From Thermodesulfovibrionia bacterium (GTDB lineage Bacteria > Nitrospirota > Thermodesulfovibrionia > UBA6902), in assembly GCA_020057065.1 (NCBI GenBank), contig JAGVGM010000131.1, forward strand, positions 1-50,203: a DNA stretch of 50,203 bases, written 5' to 3'. Below, piece after piece: positions 28,601-35,332 of this stretch. A program made the position numbers and the translations under genes. The first letter of the stretch is position 1. Each line of letters opens with the position of its first letter. The notes beneath the pieces are model-generated. The model was not told the DNA's origin. It searched no databases and saw nothing but the letters and a program-made list of their open reading frames with translations.

Positions 28601-28700
28601 TAAAGAACTGGTTATTAAAAGTAATTTGTATGAAGTTCTGAAGGATGAGAAAGAGGTAGAAAAAATATTTCCTATCATAAAAGAACAGCGCGAGTATTGA
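25656..28700 (+). CDS. hsdR: Type I restriction subunit HsdR (system 1)
   Basis: A 1014-residue translocase-nuclease. The N-terminal PD-(D/E)xK endonuclease site is in 'RPDIVLYVNGIAIGVLELK' (about 137-154). The superfamily 2 helicase motor has Walker A 'TQGSGKS' (about 280), DExH box 'DECHRTQSG' (about 388), 'GFTGTPLL' and the RecA2-domain motif 'QAICRVNRLD'. The C-terminal helical region contacts HsdM and HsdS. It cuts unmodified DNA after ATP-driven translocation. A GAGG sequence lies about 14 nt before the ATG. The stop is separated by one base from the start of the YgjP-like gene. Confidence 0.95.
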   Translation: MIKQFSAVGQIERITQNRVVKLFRDTLDYTYLGNWEDLPDNSNIEEKFLATYLTKKRYSTTQITKALYELRVTANNYNESLYTNNKNVYKLLRYGVQVKAEAGDNFETVHLIDWKNPEKNDFAIAEEVTVLGNHEKRPDIVLYVNGIAIGVLELKRSIVSIGDGIRQSIVNQRPEFIGSFFSTVQFVLAGNDTEGLRYGTVGTPEKFFLNWKEDVEDVSRLQLDKYLLRLCNKKRLIEIMYDFVLFDGGKKKLPRTHQYFSIKAAQEHIRRREGGIIWHTQGSGKSIVMVLLAKWILENNPNARVVIITDRDELDKQIERVFNETGEPIKRTTSGRDLMAQLAEAKPRLLCSLVHKFGKKGVDNFEEFIKELESQPTKAVGELFLFVDECHRTQSGKLHRTMKAMLPSAIFIGFTGTPLLKQDKQTSLEVFGKYIHTYKFNEAVEDEVVLDLIYEARDIDQKISSPERIDAWFESKTKGLNDFQKSELKKKWGTMQKVLSSKSRMEKVVSDIIFDFNVKPRLSSERGNAILIASSIYEACRYFELFQKTELKGKCAVVTSYNPVTRDITTEDTGANTETEKQFIYKTYTDLLGDKKTETYEDEAKEKFIKEPANMRLLVVVAKLLVGFDAPPCTYLYIDKSMQDHGLFQAICRVNRLDTEDKQFGYIVDYKDLFRKVEDAVAVYTSELDYDEFEKSDCDILLQDRLKKGRERLDNALEENALLCEPVALPKDTLAYIRYFCGNPEIPEELKSREVQRTALYKSTVALIRAYANIADEMEAADYSEKEVADIKKQIGFYLNLREEIRKASGETLDLKTYEADMRHLIDNYIQADEPKKISPFGDLTLLEIIVNTGIADAINSLPKGIRGSKEAVAETIENNVRSKIIKDHLIDPAFFEEMSKLLNSIIKERKANAISYEAYLRKIAELAKKVNEGKSESTPDALNTPAKRALYNNLSNNEDLALAVHEKVVTYRPDNWKGNKTKELVIKSNLYEVLKDEKEVEKIFPIIKEQREY

Positions 28701-28701
28701 T

Positions 28702-29415
28702 ATGGAAAAATTGAAACTGGGCACTATGACTGTCGATGTGGTGCAAAAGGAAATCAAAAATATTCACCTGAGCGTTTATCCCCCTACTGGAAGGGTAAGG
28801 ATTTCTGCACCGGTTAGAATGGACATTGATACCATCCGTGTATTTGCTATTTCAAAACTATGCTGGATAAAAAAACAACAAACCAAAATGAAAAATCAGG
28901 AACGGGAAACACCAAGGGAATTTCTGAATAGGGAAAGTCATTACTTCAACGGTAAACGCTATTTACTGAAAGTGATTAAACAGGATGCGGTGCCGAGAGT
29001 TGAACTAAAACACAGCAAAATTGAGTTGTATGTAAGACCACAAACAAACAGAGAAAAAATGAAATCCATTTTAGATGAATGGTACAGGAGCCAATTAAAA
29101 GTATCATTACCCGCTCTCATTCAGAAATGGGGAAAAAAGATGAATGTTAAGGTCAATGAGTTTGGGATCAGGAAAATGAAAACCAAATGGGGCACCTGCA
29201 ACCGTGAAAACAAGCGGATTTGGTTGAATTTAGAATTGGCCAAGAAGCCAGCAGAATGTCTTGAATATATCGTGGTACATGAGATGGTGCACCTGCTTGA
29301 AAGAAACCACAAAGACAGATTCATTTCACTTATGAACGAGTTAATGCCAAAGTGGAGATTCCATAAAGAAGAATTGAATAGAAGCCCTTTACGTCATGAA
29401 AATTGGAGTTATTAA
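28702..29415 (+). CDS. YgjP-like (DUF45) metal-dependent hydrolase, system 1
   Basis: A 237-residue protein with the zinc-metallopeptidase signature 'VVHEMVHLLERNH' (HExxH plus a downstream His) and the family motif 'KTKWGTCNRENKRIWLN'. The physiological substrate of YgjP-like proteins is not established. It starts 1 bp after the hsdR stop, so it is translated with hsdR. The second type I operon in this window has the same arrangement, which argues for a functional link, perhaps control of HsdR stability (inference). Confidence 0.9.
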   Translation: MEKLKLGTMTVDVVQKEIKNIHLSVYPPTGRVRISAPVRMDIDTIRVFAISKLCWIKKQQTKMKNQERETPREFLNRESHYFNGKRYLLKVIKQDAVPRVELKHSKIELYVRPQTNREKMKSILDEWYRSQLKVSLPALIQKWGKKMNVKVNEFGIRKMKTKWGTCNRENKRIWLNLELAKKPAECLEYIVVHEMVHLLERNHKDRFISLMNELMPKWRFHKEELNRSPLRHENWSY

Positions 29416-29421
29416 CCATAA

Positions 29422-29520
29422 TCTGAAACCGCCTCCAGCGGCTTCACGGATGAGGAACTGGGATTCATCATCAACTACGACATCAAATACCGCATGGGGC
29501 GGGGGAACGAGGAGGAATAA
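29422..29520 (+). pseudogene. C-terminal scrap of an adenine-specific methyltransferase
   Basis: A 32-codon open stretch with no start codon, reading 'SGFTDEELGFIINYDIKYRM' followed by 'GRGNEEE' and stop. This matches the well-known C-terminal end of Eco57I-type N6-adenine methyltransferases. A stop codon lies just upstream in frame, so only the tail remains. Confidence 0.55.
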
Positions 29521-29522
29521 AC

Positions 29523-29783
29523 ATGACATTTGAAATCTCCAGACACGCACGTGAGGAAATGGAACGCAGGGCAATTCCTTTGAATATCGTTGAAACTGTC
29601 CTGCAAAATCCTCAACAGATTGTTGATGAATATGGAAATAAGAAGGCGTTTCAGTCCATAATGGATATAGGAACAGGAAAGGATTATCTTGTCAGGGTCA
29701 TCGTGAACGATACTCTTGATCCGGCAAGGGTGATCACTGTTTATAAAACGAGCAAAGTCAAGAAATATTGGAGGCAGCCATGA
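29523..29783 (+). CDS. DUF4258 protein
   Basis: An 86-residue protein starting 'MTFEISRHAREEMERRAIP', the DUF4258 hallmark (a small RelE-like or BrnT-like fold is suspected). It ends with 'ARVITVYKTSKVKKYW', a typical conserved end. A GGAGG Shine-Dalgarno site precedes the ATG. Its stop overlaps the start of the DUF2283 gene by 4 bp (ATGA). Such pairs are often annotated as toxin-antitoxin-like modules; toxicity is inference. Confidence 0.85.
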   Translation: MTFEISRHAREEMERRAIPLNIVETVLQNPQQIVDEYGNKKAFQSIMDIGTGKDYLVRVIVNDTLDPARVITVYKTSKVKKYWRQP

Positions 29784-29977
29784 AAATTACCTACGACCCT
29801 GAAGTTGATGTTATGCGCATAGTTTTCAGCAGTGCGCCGATTGAGGAAAGCGATGAGGAAAAACCCGGCATAATTCTCGATTTCGATAAAAGCGGGAATG
29901 TTGTTGGTATGGAAATACTGGACGCCTCAAAGCGGATGGAAAACCCGAGAGCAGTCGAATACGCAGTGTCAAACTGA
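29780..29977 (+). CDS. DUF2283 protein
   Basis: A 65-residue protein beginning 'MKITYDPEVDVMRIVF' with 'GIILDFDKSGNVVGMEILDA', the standard DUF2283 pattern. The ATG at 29780 is 5-6 nt after GGAGG; a TTG at 29768 lies on top of that site and is rejected. Four-base overlap with the DUF4258 gene gives translational coupling and fits a two-component toxin-antitoxin-like unit. Confidence 0.87.
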   Translation: MKITYDPEVDVMRIVFSSAPIEESDEEKPGIILDFDKSGNVVGMEILDASKRMENPRAVEYAVSN

Positions 29978-30168
29978 TTACCACAATGCTACAAACACAA
30001 GGGATCGGCACTCTGATGCAGGCCCCAAGTTCGAGGATCCCACCCCGAAGGGCTGCCACTGTTGCCAGCGACCTCTACAAACCTTGCGCTTGCCTGTATT
30101 GGTATAATCGCACATTTCGCAGCTGTCGTCGATACCCCGTATTAGAAAAAAACAACGGAGACGAAATA

Positions 30169-30294
30169 GTGAGACTAACACCCTATCGTATAGACTGCGT
30201 GATAGCGAGGCACTACGGCTTCAGGGACGAGGAGCTGGACAATCCCGATAACAAATCAAAACGTTATGCCAAGTATGTACCATATTGGGCCTGA
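30169..30294 (+). pseudogene. Second methyltransferase C-terminal scrap
   Basis: A 41-codon frame reading 'RIDCVIARHYGFRDEELD' near its middle, which resembles the segment just before the C-terminus of Eco57I-type methyltransferases (typically '..ARHYGFTEEELD'). The following residues have drifted from the family end. It probably represents decay of a methyltransferase gene; the similarity is by memory of the family. Confidence 0.4.
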
Positions 30295-30659
30295 TTGTTA
30301 TTTAGGCAATAGGGTTTAAAAAAGGAGGTGAGTCTAATTTTTTAGAGTAAAATCAGCATGTTGTCATTTAGATGCAAAATCAGTGGTGTTCATGGTTAAT
30401 GGTGTGCTGGGAACTGTTAAATTAAATCTATTTTAAATGTATTTTGTGCATTAAATTAAAATTACATACTAAAAACAATATGTTAGTTTCGATCTAATTA
30501 AATCTGTTTTAAATGCAAACTAATTCTAAACAAACTATGGGACTGTAGCCTAAAGTTCTTGAAGCACATTATGAAAGAAAAAATTATCAGAGAGTTTTTT
30601 AGCAAGCAAAACAATCAGCACTTTTGAATTACAAAAATCAGCCGACTCGTAAAAAGAAC
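30295..30659. other. AT-rich gene-free stretch
   Basis: About 360 bp, strongly AT-rich. It holds an imperfect direct repeat of the type TTAAATCTATTTTAAATG / TTAAATCTGTTTTAAATG (around 30420-30520). No gene or clear promoter was recognised. The preceding 29978-30168 is also without a supported gene. Confidence 0.4.
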
Positions 30660-31778
30660 ATGATAAACAAAAAGAACATAGAAAGATACATAAAAGGGCT
30701 TTTGGGAAGTGATCTTATCGGGATAAAGATAAAAAAACTCGGTGAGGGGGTTCAGGGAGCGGGTTTCCTGATTGATATGAAAACAAAACAGGGCCCCAAA
30801 TCGTATGTTATAAAAGGTCTCTTTCCCGAAGGGCTGGAGCATGATTATCCTTCAGACAGGGCAGGCGTATTCCTCCTGGACTTTGATGAGTTTAAAAACC
30901 TGCCAAAGCATGTGAAGGCTGTTGATGTACTGGCTGAAATGGAAAACGGCTCCATAAAATCCATCGGCGGCGGCAAGGAATATTATCTGCTGATGGAACG
31001 GGCTGAGGGCAGGCATTATTTCAACGATCTGACTGCCTTCTCTGAAAAAGAAAGGCTTGATGATACAGATATTACAAAAATTAAAACTATGACGTCATAC
31101 CTTGCTGAAATACACTCTTTAAAGAAAGCGTCAAAACAACTCTACTGGAGAAAGGTTAGAGATACCATCGGACACGGTGAATGTTTGATGGGAGTATTTG
31201 ATACTTACCCTGACGGAACTATCAGTTATGAAGAAATAGCGGATATTGAAAAAAAGTGCGTGGACTGGCGGGCTAAATTAAAACCAGGATTCAAAAGGCT
31301 TTGCCAGATACACGGAGATTTCCATCCGGGGAATATATGGTTTAAAGAAAATAGCGGTCAGCGGTCAGCAGTCTGCGGTAACCCCCCCATCCCCCCCTTA
31401 GATAAGGGGGGGCAAGGGGGGGTTATTGACTTTATTCTCCTCGACCGAAGCCGCGGGCCATGGGGTGATGCCGCAGATGACATTACAGCATTGACAATAA
31501 ACTATATCTTTTTTTCAATTAATAATTATGGTAACGTTCAGGGAATTTATCTTGAGGCGTTGAAATTATTTCATGATGATTATTTTAAAAAAACCGGGGA
31601 CCAGGAACTGCTTGAAGTAGTTGCGCCATTTTATGCATTCAGGGGGGCCGTTGTCGCCAATCCGGTTTTTTATCCTGACGTGTCACCGGAGAACAGGAGA
31701 AAGATCTTCAATTTTATACATGGAGTTCTGGATGATGAATTTTTTAAGATTGAGAGAATAAACGAATATATAGAGTAG
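30660..31778 (+). CDS. Aminoglycoside-phosphotransferase-fold kinase with a repeat insertion
   Basis: A 372-residue APH-superfamily protein. The Brenner-type catalytic loop is 'HGDFHPGNIWF' and the metal-binding Asp is in 'ILLDRSRGPWGDAADDI'. An N-terminal lobe with 'LGEGVQGAGFLIDM' fits the nucleotide-binding region. The substrate is unknown. Between catalytic loop and metal-binding Asp the frame runs through a C/G-rich palindromic repeat, adding a Pro/Gly-rich peptide ('GNPPIPPLDKGGQGG'). Because both motifs and the frame are intact, the protein may still work with an extra loop, or be impaired. ATG at 30660 chosen over the upstream TTG at 30624. No strong Shine-Dalgarno site. Confidence 0.85.
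   Translation: MINKKNIERYIKGLLGSDLIGIKIKKLGEGVQGAGFLIDMKTKQGPKSYVIKGLFPEGLEHDYPSDRAGVFLLDFDEFKNLPKHVKAVDVLAEMENGSIKSIGGGKEYYLLMERAEGRHYFNDLTAFSEKERLDDTDITKIKTMTSYLAEIHSLKKASKQLYWRKVRDTIGHGECLMGVFDTYPDGTISYEEIADIEKKCVDWRAKLKPGFKRLCQIHGDFHPGNIWFKENSGQRSAVCGNPPIPPLDKGGQGGVIDFILLDRSRGPWGDAADDITALTINYIFFSINNYGNVQGIYLEALKLFHDDYFKKTGDQELLEVVAPFYAFRGAVVANPVFYPDVSPENRRKIFNFIHGVLDDEFFKIERINEYIE
31352..31425. repeat. C/G-rich repeat inserted in frame in the phosphotransferase gene
   Basis: A short repeat motif GCGGTCAGCGGTCAGCAGTC is followed by a palindrome of the window's repeat family (CCCCCCTTAGATAAGGGGGG, then CAAGGGGGGG). The frame is kept and no stop is created. Confidence 0.8.
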
Positions 31779-31785
31779 GGTATAG

Positions 31786-31880
31786 TAATCCCCCTCTTTA
31801 GCAAAGAGGGGTTAGGGGAGATTTTCTGAATAATTTGTTATCAAAATCCCCCCTGCCCCCCTTTTACAACGGGGGGGGGT
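31786..31880. repeat. C/G-rich palindromic repeat pair upstream of the IMPase-like gene
   Basis: A left unit with CCCTCTTTAGCAAAGAGGG ending GGGGAGATTTTCTG, then an inverted right unit starting AAAATCCCCCC and ending CCCTTTTACAACGGGGGG. Same left/right order as the copies at 12190 and 19223. Confidence 0.8.
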
Positions 31881-31912
31881 AATATGACAGTTTCATTAGA
31901 ACAGAGTCAGCT

Positions 31913-32713
31913 ATGGAAATTGCACAACTCAGAAAGATCGGTAAACGCCTGAAGAAAGAAATCCTTCTTCATTTAGAAGAGTTGCGCAATGCAGCTCCAA
32001 TAGGAAAAGGTGCAAGCGGCGATATTACCCATCCGATTGATAAAAAAGCTGAAGACATCGTTATTGAAGAAGCTGAGAAACTCAAAATACCGCTTACTAT
32101 TGTATCTGAAGAATGCGGCGTCATAGATATCAGAGGCGGCGGGATTAAACTTTTATTAGATCCTATTGATGGAAGCAGAAATGCATTAAGCGGTATCCCG
32201 CTGTTTTCTACGTCAATAGCAATTGTTGACGGCGATACTATAGGGAACACTTCACTGGGTTACGTAATTAACCTGATAAGCGGAGACGAATTCTGGGCAA
32301 TAAAAGGCGGGGGAAGTTTCCTGAATGGAATACCTGTAAAAACCCAGCAGGATAGTACCTTCAAGGTCCTTGCCTATGAGGCCCAGACACCGAAAGTTGA
32401 TATACCGGTAATTATGCCGCTGATCTCCATGTTTTCCAGGGCCAGATGCTTTGGTTCAACTGCACTCGATCTGGCATTTCTTGCACAGGGCGCTATAAGT
32501 GTATTTGCTGTGCCCTCTAACTCACGAAGTTTTGATTTTGCAGCAGGGTATCTGATGGTTAAAGAAGCAGGTGGTTTTATTACGGACCTTACTGGTGGGA
32601 AAATAGAAGATATCAAAATAAGTGTTAAAAGTACAACGTCTCTGCTTGCAGCAGGGAACGAAGAGCTTCATAAAAAAATGTTAGAAGTTTTATGCAATCA
32701 AAAAAGAAACTGA
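31913..32713 (+). CDS. Inositol-monophosphatase/FBPase-family phosphatase
   Basis: A 266-residue Li-sensitive-phosphatase-fold protein. Metal-binding motifs are 'VSEECG', 'LLLDPIDGSRNALSG' (DPxDGS form) and C-terminal 'FDFAAGYLMVKEAGG', where Phe replaces the common Trp of WDxAAG. Sequence style is closer to the archaeal/anaerobe bifunctional IMPase-FBPase group than to SuhB, but the substrate (inositol phosphate, fructose 1,6-bisphosphate or 3'-phosphoadenosine compounds) cannot be fixed from sequence. ATG start without a clear Shine-Dalgarno site. The next small gene overlaps its 3' end by 22 bp. Confidence 0.88.
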   Translation: MEIAQLRKIGKRLKKEILLHLEELRNAAPIGKGASGDITHPIDKKAEDIVIEEAEKLKIPLTIVSEECGVIDIRGGGIKLLLDPIDGSRNALSGIPLFSTSIAIVDGDTIGNTSLGYVINLISGDEFWAIKGGGSFLNGIPVKTQQDSTFKVLAYEAQTPKVDIPVIMPLISMFSRARCFGSTALDLAFLAQGAISVFAVPSNSRSFDFAAGYLMVKEAGGFITDLTGGKIEDIKISVKSTTSLLAAGNEELHKKMLEVLCNQKRN

Positions 32714-32847
32714 AAAAGAATCCCTGCCCTGATTGCAACTTCTGCCAGTGGTGCAGTGATGAACGATGCAGGGTCTGCAGGCATCCCTGTAAAAGACATA
32801 AGAAAAAAAAGAAGAAACCGCATAAACCCCTTTTTCTGAAATATTAG
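32692..32847 (+). CDS. Small Cys-rich, Lys-rich protein
   Basis: A 51-residue frame overlapping the IMPase-like gene. It has seven Cys within about 22 residues ('CPDCNFCQWCSDERCRVCRH') and a basic tail rich in Lys/Arg/His. The CxxC spacing suggests a zinc ribbon or other metal site, and the basic tail a nucleic-acid or ribosome contact; both are inference. ATG start; the Cys pattern is unlikely by chance. I recall similar short proteins in anaerobic proteobacteria but no assigned function. Confidence 0.6.
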   Translation: MQSKKKLKKNPCPDCNFCQWCSDERCRVCRHPCKRHKKKKKKPHKPLFLKY

Positions 32848-32857
32848 TCTGTGTAAA

Positions 32858-32985
32858 TAAAGTTACAAAATCCCCCTGCATCCCCCTTTTTCAAAGGGGG
32901 ACTAAATTTTCCTCTCTATTAAGAGGGGATTAAGGGGTGTGTCCCCCTCTTTGGCAAAGAGGGGTTAGGGGAGATTTTATAAATC
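32858..32985. repeat. C/G-rich palindromic repeat cluster between the Cys-rich gene and pyrE
   Basis: A right-type unit (AAAGTTACAAAATCCCCC start, CCCCCTTTTTCAAAGGGGG hairpin), a degenerate middle hairpin (CCTCTCTATTAAGAGGGG), then a left-type unit (CCCTCTTTGGCAAAGAGGG, GGGGAGATTTTATAAA). The order is reversed relative to the copies at 12190, 19223 and 31786, and the left edge matches the element at 9778. It could also act as a terminator between the converging genes. Confidence 0.8.
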
Positions 32986-33000
32986 GTAAAAAACGAAACA

Positions 33001-33570
33001 TTAATTATTGGCAGGAACAAAATCATGCAGTGTCAGGATATTATAAACCGGATAACCTGAAGCCTCTATATTCTGTCTGCCGTTTTGTTCACAACGGTCT
33101 AAAAGTATAATCACTGCGTCTATGATCAGGTTGTTTTCTTTTGCAGTATTTATTGCCTTTATTGTGGAGCTGCCTGTAGTCACTACGTCATCCACAATAA
33201 TAACGTGGTCCCCTGTCTTTACATCTCCTTCTATCGGTAATTTGAGGCCGTGCTGTTTCGGTTCTTTTCTTATCACAAAAGCATGTATAGGTTCTTTTGC
33301 AATATAAGAATGCATGGCAACTGCATAAGCGATAGGATCGGCCCCAAGAGTAAGGCCGCCGATCGCATGCGGATGCAAACCAAGCCCTTTGATCTTCTCA
33401 AAAACGATTTTACCAACAAGATACATGCCGTCAGAAGATTGAGTTGTTTTTTTCAGGTTAAAGTAAAAATTGCTGACCCCGCCTGATGAAAGTTTAAATT
33501 TTGGCTCACTGCTATACTGAAAAGAGCGTTTCCGTATTATTTGAATGAGTTTCTCTTTTAGATTGTCCAT
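33001..33570 (-). CDS. pyrE: Orotate phosphoribosyltransferase
   Basis: A 189-residue enzyme of pyrimidine synthesis converting orotate and PRPP to orotidine 5'-phosphate. The PRPP-binding signature is 'HVIIVDDVVTTGSSTIKAI'; the loop 'AFVIRKEPKQHGLK' contains the conserved Lys residues. Length is normal. The ATG lacks a Shine-Dalgarno site; a TTGAAA/TATAGT promoter ends 8 nt upstream, suggesting a leaderless message. It lies downstream of recX on the same strand, with its own promoter. Confidence 0.94.
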   Translation of the reverse strand: MDNLKEKLIQIIRKRSFQYSSEPKFKLSSGGVSNFYFNLKKTTQSSDGMYLVGKIVFEKIKGLGLHPHAIGGLTLGADPIAYAVAMHSYIAKEPIHAFVIRKEPKQHGLKLPIEGDVKTGDHVIIVDDVVTTGSSTIKAINTAKENNLIIDAVIILLDRCEQNGRQNIEASGYPVYNILTLHDFVPANN

Positions 33571-33578
33571 GGCTATGA

Positions 33579-33608
33579 ACTATACCAGATAGTAAAATAG
33601 TTTTTCAA
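33579..33608 (-). promoter_or_regulatory. pyrE promoter, leaderless layout
   Basis: On the minus strand TTGAAA (33608-33603), an 18-bp spacer and TATAGT (33584-33579), 8 nt before the ATG. No Shine-Dalgarno site. Same geometry as the mnmG and proB promoters. Confidence 0.68.
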
Positions 33609-33631
33609 TTAAAACTCATTATGCCGTGCCC

Positions 33632-34087
33632 CTACAGTCTCTCAATCACTTTATTAATCACCTCAACTGAAAACCCCCTGCGCTGAAGCATGCCCCAGAG
33701 TCTCCGCCTGATAATTTCTTTGGGATATTTATCAAGGCTCTTTAATTTCTTTTCTGCAAATCCCGTAGCAGATTCGGCCTCAATATCGTTTGTATAGATT
33801 GATAATTCTTTATGTATGAGTTCTTTATCGATCCCTCTTTTGGAGAGGAAGGCCTCAATGCCTTTTTTCCCGAGAGATTTTCTTTCTACTGAATATCTGA
33901 AAAGCTCTTTGGTCAGAGCTTCGTCGCTGATCAAGCCTGCCTTCTCAAGGAAGTGAATAGTAGCTTCAATCTCTATGACGGAGAAGCCTTTTCTTTTCAG
34001 TCTGTCAACTATCTCTTTTCTGCTTCTGGAGCGGTAACTTAGCAGTTTTAATGCGCAGGTTTTGGCGTCATTGCGAAAACCTTTCAA
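33632..34087 (-). CDS. recX: Regulatory protein RecX
   Basis: A 151-residue, all-helical RecX protein ('CALKLLSYRSRSRKEIVDRL', 'SLGKKGIEAFLSKRGIDKELI', 'RRRLWGMLQRRGFSVEVI'), which binds RecA filaments and limits their activity. Normal family length with three tandem helical repeats. Its start overlaps the 3' end of pilT by 20 bp. The usual recA-recX adjacency is broken by pilT. Confidence 0.92.
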   Translation of the reverse strand: MKGFRNDAKTCALKLLSYRSRSRKEIVDRLKRKGFSVIEIEATIHFLEKAGLISDEALTKELFRYSVERKSLGKKGIEAFLSKRGIDKELIHKELSIYTNDIEAESATGFAEKKLKSLDKYPKEIIRRRLWGMLQRRGFSVEVINKVIERL

Positions 34088-35225
34088 TATCAGGCCCCTT
34101 TTTATTTTTTTCTTTAGTAGCGGAACTCTGTTCCCATGAATCCTTTGTGGATAATATTCCTTTAACCCTTAGTGCAAAGTCATCCGGATTTGTGGCCCAG
34201 CTTATTGCATTTTCATACGTTATAATCCCGCGTTTGTACAGGCTCAGGAAGGATTGATCAAAGGTCTGCATGCCGTACTGGCTGAACCCTTCCGCTATGT
34301 AATCAGAAATAAGCTTTGTTTTATCAGAGTCCTCTATACAGCCCTTTATAGTTGCCGTTGCCACAAGCACTTCAATGGCGGGCACTCTTCCTTTTTCATC
34401 TGCCCTCGGAACAAGCCTCATGGATATGATCGCCCTTAGAATAGAGGCAAGCTGTATCCTGACCTGCTTATGCTGATACGGAGGGAAAACTGTAATGATC
34501 CTGTTTATAGTTTCTACTGCATCAGAAGTGTGCAGCGTGCTGAAAACAAGATGGCCTGTTTCAGCTGCAATCAAGGCCGTCTGGATGGTTTCAAAATCAC
34601 GCATTTCACCTACAAGAATAACGTCAGGGTCCTGTCTTAAGGCAGCCCTCAGGGCCTTGCTGAACGATTCTGTGTCATGACCGATCTCTCTCTGGCTGAT
34701 TATACTTTTTTTATCCCTGTGTAAAAATTCTATCGGGTCTTCGATCGTTATAATATTTTTTGTTTTATTTAAATTTATATAATCGACCATGGATGCGAGG
34801 GTAGTGGACTTCCCGCTCCCTGTTGTGCCCGTAACAAGGATAAGCCCTCTCGGCTCCAGGGCTATCTTCTTTAAAACAACCGGCAGCATCAATTCTTCAA
34901 TATCCAGAATTTCCATGGAAACAACCCTGAATACAATGCTTATCGACCCTCTCTGCACAAAACAGTTACACCTGAACCTGGCAAGCCCGGGGACGCTATA
35001 CCCAATATCTATATCATGTGCCTTATCAAATTGCTCCCACTGATAGTCGTTCATTATTGATCTGGCTAAATTCAAAGTATCTTCCGGGGACAGTCTTTTT
35101 TCATCCTGCAAAGGGATAATCTTCCCATCGACCCTGACAATAGGCTGATTGCCTGCCTTTATATGCAGGTCGGAAGCCTTCATCTGAGCAGCCTTCTTTA
35201 AAAGTATATTAATATCAATTGACAT
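34068..35225 (-). CDS. PilT-type retraction/secretion ATPase
   Basis: A 385-residue hexameric ATPase of the PilT/PilU group. N-terminal PAS-like domain ('MKASDLHIKAGNQPIVRVDG'), Walker A 'GTTGSGKSTTLASMV', Asp box 'TIEDPIEFLHRDKKS', Walker B region 'ILVGEMRDFETIQTAL' and His box 'HLVFSTLHTSDAVETINRI'. It would power type IV pilus retraction at the inner membrane; no other pilus genes are present. Residues after about 345 ('YENAISWATNPDDFALRVKG') are the usual family end with a short charged tail. A GGAG site precedes the ATG. PilT versus PilU cannot be separated with certainty. Confidence 0.92.
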   Translation of the reverse strand: MSIDINILLKKAAQMKASDLHIKAGNQPIVRVDGKIIPLQDEKRLSPEDTLNLARSIMNDYQWEQFDKAHDIDIGYSVPGLARFRCNCFVQRGSISIVFRVVSMEILDIEELMLPVVLKKIALEPRGLILVTGTTGSGKSTTLASMVDYINLNKTKNIITIEDPIEFLHRDKKSIISQREIGHDTESFSKALRAALRQDPDVILVGEMRDFETIQTALIAAETGHLVFSTLHTSDAVETINRIITVFPPYQHKQVRIQLASILRAIISMRLVPRADEKGRVPAIEVLVATATIKGCIEDSDKTKLISDYIAEGFSQYGMQTFDQSFLSLYKRGIITYENAISWATNPDDFALRVKGILSTKDSWEQSSATKEKNKKGPDIERFSQ

Positions 35226-35332
35226 AGTTTATCTCCGATTTAAAACCTTAATGCATAATGAATTTTTCTTCTCATTTACTCATCTCTAATTACACTTCAC
35301 ACATTACGATTAACTTTATCGGATTTTTTTAC

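Noticed and set aside
29986-30294. A 102-codon open frame downstream of the DUF2283 gene
   Set aside because: Only its last 41 codons resemble a protein (methyltransferase tail). The first part is not convincing and lacks a Shine-Dalgarno site, so I treat only the tail, as a remnant.
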